Origin: Candidatus Pacearchaeota archaeon
Lineage (GTDB): Archaea > Nanobdellota > Nanobdellia > Pacearchaeales > GW2011-AR1
Assembly (NCBI GenBank): GCA_023133375.1
Contig: JAGLWP010000009.1
Span: 1-17,028 of the forward strand
DNA: 17,028 nucleotides
Reading direction: 5' to 3'
Shown piece by piece: positions 14,041 to 17,028 of the stretch. A model generated the notes under the pieces. The model was given only the letters and a program-made list of their open reading frames with translations. It was not told the DNA's origin and ran no database searches. The stretch's first letter is position 1; each line of letters starts with the position of its first letter. The position numbers and the translations under genes are program-made.

Positions 14041-14685
14041 ATGTTCAAAAAAAGAATCTGCCAAAAATGTGGAAAGAAAATTAGTGAAAAATACAGATTC
14101 TGCCCTCATTGCGGGTCCACAGATAATAATTTTGAGGAGGAAGGATGGGGGATGCTTGGAAAAGATGATGTAATAACTTCAAACAATTTTCAGTTACCCT
14201 CTGGATTTAATATGATATTTAATTCTTTAATGAAAAATCTAAATAAACAATTAAATGGCATGTATAATGAACCTGTAAAAAATTCTAACATGGGAATAAA
14301 AAAAGATGGAATAAGTATAAGTATTTCAACCATGGGAAATAATCCTGCAAAAATAAAAGTAAATTCTTTTGATAATCAAAAAAAGCAAATAAAAAAAATA
14401 CCTGGTCAATTTTCTAAAGAAAGTTCAAAAAGATTTGCTGAACTCCCAAAAAAAGAACCAAAAACAAACATAAGAAGACTATCCAATAAAGTAGTTTATG
14501 AAATAGAAATCCCAGATGTAAAGTCATTGAAGGACATATCAATAATCAAACTTGAAAGCAGCATTGAAATAAAAGCTATTGGAGAAAACAAAGCATATTT
14601 CAAAAGAATACCAATAAACTTCCCAATAATAAATTATATTTTTTCTGGAGAAAAATTGATTCTTGAATTTGGGATTAAGAATTAA
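14041..14685 (+). CDS. zinc-ribbon protein with C-terminal Hsp20/CS-like domain
   Basis: The 214-residue protein starts with a zinc ribbon: C7/C10 and C21/C24 in CQKCGKK...FCPHCGS. A polar, asparagine-rich linker (about 40-140) follows. The last 65 residues look like a small beta-sandwich of the Hsp20/p23 (CS) kind: KVVYEIEIPDVKSLKDISI (150-168), LESSIEIKAIG and GEKLILEFGI match its strand pattern. Such domains bind client proteins or chaperones, and the zinc ribbon may bind nucleic acid or protein. The combination is unusual. The gene ends directly at the tRNA-Ile 3' end (convergent, no gap). Specific role unknown. Confidence 0.65.
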   Translation: MFKKRICQKCGKKISEKYRFCPHCGSTDNNFEEEGWGMLGKDDVITSNNFQLPSGFNMIFNSLMKNLNKQLNGMYNEPVKNSNMGIKKDGISISISTMGNNPAKIKVNSFDNQKKQIKKIPGQFSKESSKRFAELPKKEPKTNIRRLSNKVVYEIEIPDVKSLKDISIIKLESSIEIKAIGENKAYFKRIPINFPIINYIFSGEKLILEFGIKN

Positions 14686-14793
14686 TGAGCCTGCACGGAT
14701 TTGAACCGTGGACTTCTGCCTCACCAATATTCAACTCCCAAAGGAGTCAAACCATTATCAGAGCAGCGTTCTACCAGACTGAACTACAGGCTC
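14686..14793 (-). tRNA. tRNA-Ile(GAU) with intron
   Basis: The 108-nt gene yields a 74-nt mature tRNA. Acceptor GAGCCTG pairs with CAGGCTC (7 bp), D stem GTTC/GAAC, anticodon stem CTGCT/GGCAG, T arm CACGG/CCGTG around TTCAAAT, discriminator A, no encoded CCA. Removing 34 nt at position 37/38 gives the loop CTGATAA with anticodon GAT at 14757-14759. At the splice region a bulge-helix-bulge forms: loop bases C32-T33-G34-A35 pair with the intron's TTGG, leaving 3-nt bulges on each strand. TATA-like AAATAAATA lies on the minus strand at 14817-14825, 24 nt upstream. Its 3' end abuts the convergent zinc-ribbon gene. Confidence 0.95.
14722..14755 (-). other. 34-nt tRNA-Ile intron at 37/38
   Basis: The intron folds into a hairpin with stem GACTCC/GGAGTT and a TTTG loop, extended by partly paired bases, and shares the bulge-helix-bulge with the anticodon loop. 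Position 37/38 is the commonest archaeal tRNA intron site, so the archaeal splicing endonuclease should remove it. Confidence 0.9.
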
Positions 14794-14795
14794 AT

Positions 14796-14819
14796 ATAGT
14801 ATCGAGCCCGAGATACTAT
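14796..14819. repeat. 8-bp perfect hairpin between the two tRNA-Ile-like units
   Basis: ATAGTATC and GATACTAT form a perfect 8-bp stem around an 8-nt loop. It fills the space between the tRNA-Ile TATA box (14817-14825) and the tRNA 5' end. The loop's minus strand contains CGGGCTC, which can pair with all 7 bases of the acceptor strand GAGCCTG of either unit, with one G-T pair. Confidence 0.6.
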
Positions 14820-14916
14820 TTATTTGTTTGCAGGTCAGACTGGTACCAGACCGAGATGTTACACGAGGACTATCTTCTTCATAACCGAGTGTGGCATCGA
14901 GTTGAACTACAGGCTC
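14804..14916 (-). ncRNA. tRNA-Ile-like structured element of unknown role
   Basis: The first 14 nt (14916 to 14903) are identical to the start of tRNA-Ile, and the upstream TATA-to-start layout also matches. After that it diverges and has no T arm, no D-stem partner and no recognisable anticodon arm, so it cannot be a normal tRNA. CGGGCTC at 14810-14804 can close an acceptor-like stem with GAGCCTG. Inside, 14898-14855 forms a hairpin (GAUG/CAUC and ACAC/GUGU separated by a 2x2 loop) and 14852-14833 another (GGUC/GACC). It may be a decayed tandem tRNA duplicate or a new small RNA grown from one. Low-confidence call. Confidence 0.4.
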
Positions 14917-14939
14917 ACAAATATCTGTATAATAATACT

Positions 14940-14972
14940 TATTTAAAAGTTTTGTACCCCAACTTTTAAAAA
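14940..14972. promoter_or_regulatory. back-to-back promoters forming a 10-bp inverted repeat
   Basis: TTTAAAAGTT (14942-14951) and AACTTTTAAA (14961-14970) are perfect inverted repeats around a 9-nt spacer. The minus-strand half (TTTAAATA) is 24 nt before the tRNA-Ile-like element at 14916. The plus-strand half is centred about 25 nt before the L15e ATG at 14994. Each contains AACTTTTAAA, reading as a BRE/TATA for its own direction. Confidence 0.65.
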
Positions 14973-14993
14973 CCAAATTTCAATTAATATGCT

Positions 14994-15566
14994 ATGACAA
15001 AAGGATTTTATCATCAAATAAGAGAAGCATGGAAAAAGCCAGACAAAAAAATACTTAGAGAAAGGATGGTTAAATGGCGTGCGGGTAATGTAATCACCAA
15101 GATTGATAAACCTCTAAGATTAGACCGGGCTCGTGCCTTAGGTTATAAAGCTAAAAAAGGATTTGTCGTCATAAGAATCAAATTAAAAAGAGGGGGGCAT
15201 AAAAAACCAAGACCAAATAAAGGAAGAAGGGGAAAAAGAATGACAATAAGGAAAACATTAAAAATGAGTTATAAATGGATTGCTGAACAAAGAGTTGCAC
15301 GAAAATACAAAAACCTCGAAGTTCTCAACTCATATTTAATTGGGAAAGATGGGATACATTATTTTTACGAAGTCATCATGGTAGACCCATCTAAACCAGA
15401 AATAAAAAAGGATAAAACAATAAAATGGATTGCCAAACCACAAAACAAAAAAAGAGCTTTGAGAGGTTTAACTTCTGCAGCTAAAAAATCAAGAGGACTA
15501 AGAAACAAACATCCAACATCAAAGGTTAGACCTTCTGTAAGAGCTGGGAAGAGGAGAGGGAAATGA
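14994..15566 (+). CDS. rpl15e: 50S ribosomal protein L15e
   Basis: L15e is an archaeal and eukaryotic large-subunit protein buried in 23S rRNA; bacteria have no orthologue of this family. The 190-residue protein is very basic, with the conserved start GFYHQIREAWKKPDK (4-18), RLDRARALGYKAKKGFVVIR (42-61), RGGHKKPRPNKGR (66-78) and LNSYLIGKDGIHYFYEVIMV (110-129), ending in a loose basic tail RPSVRAGKRRGK. Length matches the family. A nearer in-frame start is not evident; the ATG is leaderless relative to the TATA at 14965-14972. The next gene overlaps its stop by 4 nt (ATGA). Confidence 0.97.
   Translation: MTKGFYHQIREAWKKPDKKILRERMVKWRAGNVITKIDKPLRLDRARALGYKAKKGFVVIRIKLKRGGHKKPRPNKGRRGKRMTIRKTLKMSYKWIAEQRVARKYKNLEVLNSYLIGKDGIHYFYEVIMVDPSKPEIKKDKTIKWIAKPQNKKRALRGLTSAAKKSRGLRNKHPTSKVRPSVRAGKRRGK
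15551..15560 (+). promoter_or_regulatory. purine-rich ribosome-binding site for the 15563 gene
   Basis: GAGGAGAGGG ends 2 nt before the ATG at 15563, inside the L15e coding end. GGAG is the standard core. Most other genes in this window have no such site, so it supports re-initiation of an overlapping downstream gene. Confidence 0.4.
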
Positions 15567-15841
15567 CAAAAGAAAATTTCACAACAGAACAAGCAAAAGA
15601 AATTGGTGAAAAATTAGGAATAAAATGGGACAAATTTGATATTGAACAATTTAGAAGAGGCATGGATGTTGAACTTGAACATGGAACAATTGATTCTAAT
15701 ACTAATGTTACAAACGATGACCCTTTAATAACTGGAAAAATTGCTTTGGCTCATCTAAACGAATTTGCTGATTATTACACAAGATTAGACAAAATGGAAG
15801 AAGAAGGAGAAAGAGCATTAAAAGAAAAACAAGAAGAGTAA
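15563..15841 (+). CDS. DUF5661-like small protein
   Basis: The 92-residue protein fits the DUF5661 pattern as I recall it: TTEQAKEIGEKLGIKWDKFD (7-26), then FRRGMDVELEHGT (30-42), then a TNVTNDDP linker, GKIALAHLNEFADYYTRLDK (58-77) and an acidic tail. The conserved E-H and H-L-N/E-F positions are visible. The biochemical function is unknown to me; the family is found in bacteria and archaea. It overlaps L15e by 4 nt, so it is translated from the ribosomal-protein message. Family naming is from memory and not searched. Confidence 0.75.
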   Translation: MTKENFTTEQAKEIGEKLGIKWDKFDIEQFRRGMDVELEHGTIDSNTNVTNDDPLITGKIALAHLNEFADYYTRLDKMEEEGERALKEKQEE

Positions 15842-15886
15842 ACTTAAAAACATTTATTTCTTAAAATTATAAAAGAGAAAATTAAA

Positions 15887-17028
15887 ATGCGCTATCTAAA
15901 ACTTGCTGAACTATATGAAGAACTTTCTTCAACAACCAAACGGCTTGAAAAAATAAAAATTCTTTCTAAATTCTTAAAATATATTCCAGAAGAAGATAAT
16001 GAAATAATGTACTTATTACTCGGAGATATTTACCCAGAATATAATGAAAAAAGAATTGGAATAAGTAATCAATTGACAATAAAAGCTATTTCAAAAGCAA
16101 CAGGAATAGAAAAAAATCATGTTATCAAAAAATGGAAATCTCTTGGTGATTTGGGAAAAGTTGCTGAAGAATTTACAAGATGTAAAAAACAAGCAACATT
16201 ACATAGTCATATTTTAAGCACAAAAAAAGTTTTGGATAATTTGCGACAACTTCCAGAACTCGAAGGTAAAGGAACAGTCAACAAAAAACTCTCATTAATA
16301 ACTGAACTCTTAACATCTGCCTCGCCCTTGGAAGCCTTGTATTTAGTTAGAACCCTAATTGGAGATTTACGAATTGGTGTGCAAGAAAGTACAATCAGGG
16401 AATCAATAGCAAAAGCTTTTTTTGATAATCAAAAAGAATCTGCAAAAAAAATCCAGCATGCAATTGACAAATCAAATGACCTTGTAGTTGTGTTTAATAC
16501 TGCAAGAAAAGGAAAACTAAAAGAGTTGGAAAAAATATCCCTTCAAGTTGGAAAACCAATAAAAACCATGCTCGCGCAAAAAGTAAAAACAATTGAGGAT
16601 GGTTTCAAAGCCCTTGGCAAACCCTGTGCAATAGAATACAAATATGATGGCTTCAGGTTAGTAATTCATAAAAATAAAGAAGATGTTTTATTATTCACAC
16701 GAAGTTTAGAAAACGTAACAAAACAATTTCCAGAAGTTATCGATTACATAAAAAAATATGTAAAAGCAGACTCAGCTATCCTTGATTCAGAAGCAGTTGG
16801 TTTTGATAAAAAAACAAAAGAGTATAAACCATTTCAGGATATAAGCCAAAGAATCAGAAGAAAACACCACATTGAAAAACTCCAAAAAGAACTCCCAGTA
16901 GAAATAAATATTTTTGATATTATCTACCATAATGGAAAATCTCTGATTGACGAGCCATTTGAAAAAAGAACAGCACTATTAAAAAAAATCATAAAAAATC
17001 ACCCATATAAAATAATTTGCTCAAAGCA
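15887..17028 (+). CDS. lig: ATP-dependent DNA ligase, 3' end outside window
   Basis: This enzyme seals nicks in DNA, joining Okazaki fragments and repair patches, via a lysine-AMP intermediate. The window holds 380 codons from the ATG and no stop, against roughly 560-600 residues for archaeal ligases. The N-terminal DNA-binding domain (about 1-220) includes LYLVRTLIGDLRIGVQEST (151-169), a family hallmark. The adenylation domain starts near 225, with catalytic K252 in IEYKYDGFR (249-257; KxDG motif). Next come LDSEAVG (299-305), PFQDISQRIRRK (315-326) and INIFDIIY (340-347), the later nucleotidyl-transfer motifs. The OB-fold end lies beyond the edge. A start upstream of 15887 is not evident. 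Confidence 0.95.
   Translation, partial: MRYLKLAELYEELSSTTKRLEKIKILSKFLKYIPEEDNEIMYLLLGDIYPEYNEKRIGISNQLTIKAISKATGIEKNHVIKKWKSLGDLGKVAEEFTRCKKQATLHSHILSTKKVLDNLRQLPELEGKGTVNKKLSLITELLTSASPLEALYLVRTLIGDLRIGVQESTIRESIAKAFFDNQKESAKKIQHAIDKSNDLVVVFNTARKGKLKELEKISLQVGKPIKTMLAQKVKTIEDGFKALGKPCAIEYKYDGFRLVIHKNKEDVLLFTRSLENVTKQFPEVIDYIKKYVKADSAILDSEAVGFDKKTKEYKPFQDISQRIRRKHHIEKLQKELPVEINIFDIIYHNGKSLIDEPFEKRTALLKKIIKNHPYKIICSK

Noticed and set aside
14833..14885. Box C/D guide RNA on the minus strand (ATGAAGA ... CTGA)
   Set aside because: The C-like and D-like boxes have a plausible overall spacing of 37 nt, but the C box deviates from RTGATGA, no internal D' and C' boxes are visible, and the same bases fold better as two hairpins. 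Not supported.
14804..14916. A second functional tRNA
   Set aside because: No T arm (GTTCRAN loop) and no D-stem partner are present; only the 5' start matches tRNA-Ile.
14685..14969. Plus-strand ORF of 94 codons across the tRNA-Ile region
   Set aside because: It lies antisense over a complete tRNA-Ile gene and the tRNA-like element, and its wording (GFEPWTSAS) is the known artefact of translating tRNA T-arm sequence.
1..17028. CRISPR array, insertion sequence or prophage
   Set aside because: No regularly spaced repeats, no transposase, integrase or terminal inverted repeats with target duplication are visible anywhere.

Overview
The window is archaeal and AT-rich. It carries archaeal multiprotein bridging factor 1 (aMBF1), release factor aRF1, Sec61-beta, archaeal NAC, ribosomal protein L15e, an ATP-dependent DNA ligase, an intron-containing tRNA, and TATA boxes about 22-30 nt before start codons with few Shine-Dalgarno sites (mostly leaderless genes). 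The short proteins (release factor without its usual mini-domain, 52-residue Sec61-beta, compact NAC), ScpB, and many orphan small genes suggest a reduced DPANN archaeon of the Pacearchaeota/Woesearchaeota kind. That lineage call is inference, not a database result.

Layout. 1-144: gene-free, with a poly-T terminator for aMBF1 and a strong G-quadruplex motif. 145-7574, minus strand: aMBF1; a membrane-anchored thioredoxin-like protein without a CxxC; ScpB followed by a processive family-2 glycosyltransferase; a small orphan; then ValRS followed directly by aRF1. 7652-8141, plus strand: Sec61-beta and archaeal NAC, one nucleotide apart. 8186-9935, plus strand: two divergent helical paralogues of unknown function followed by a MinD-type ATPase with a C-terminal amphipathic helix. 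This is the best candidate for an undescribed module. 10057-10359: orphan. 10377-12093, minus strand: a bacterial-looking MetRS overlapping a separate tRNA-binding OB-fold gene. 12144-12214: tRNA-Gly(CCC), sharing its TATA region with MetRS. 12218-13998: an orphan and an MFS transporter diverging from a palindromic TATA. 14041-14685: zinc-ribbon plus Hsp20/CS-like protein. 14686-14793, minus strand: tRNA-Ile(GAU) with a 34-nt intron at position 37/38. 14804-14916, minus strand: a tRNA-Ile-like element that copies the promoter layout and first 14 nt of that tRNA but then diverges into unrelated hairpins. 14994-15841, plus strand: L15e overlapping a DUF5661-like gene. 15887 to the edge: DNA ligase, cut by the window end.

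The theme is translation and protein biogenesis: two aminoacyl-tRNA synthetases, a release factor, two tRNAs, L15e, NAC at the ribosome exit and Sec61-beta at the translocon. Chromosome maintenance (ScpB, ligase), an envelope glycan enzyme and a transporter accompany it. Several neighbours share divergent promoters, so intergenic gaps are short and dense with signals.
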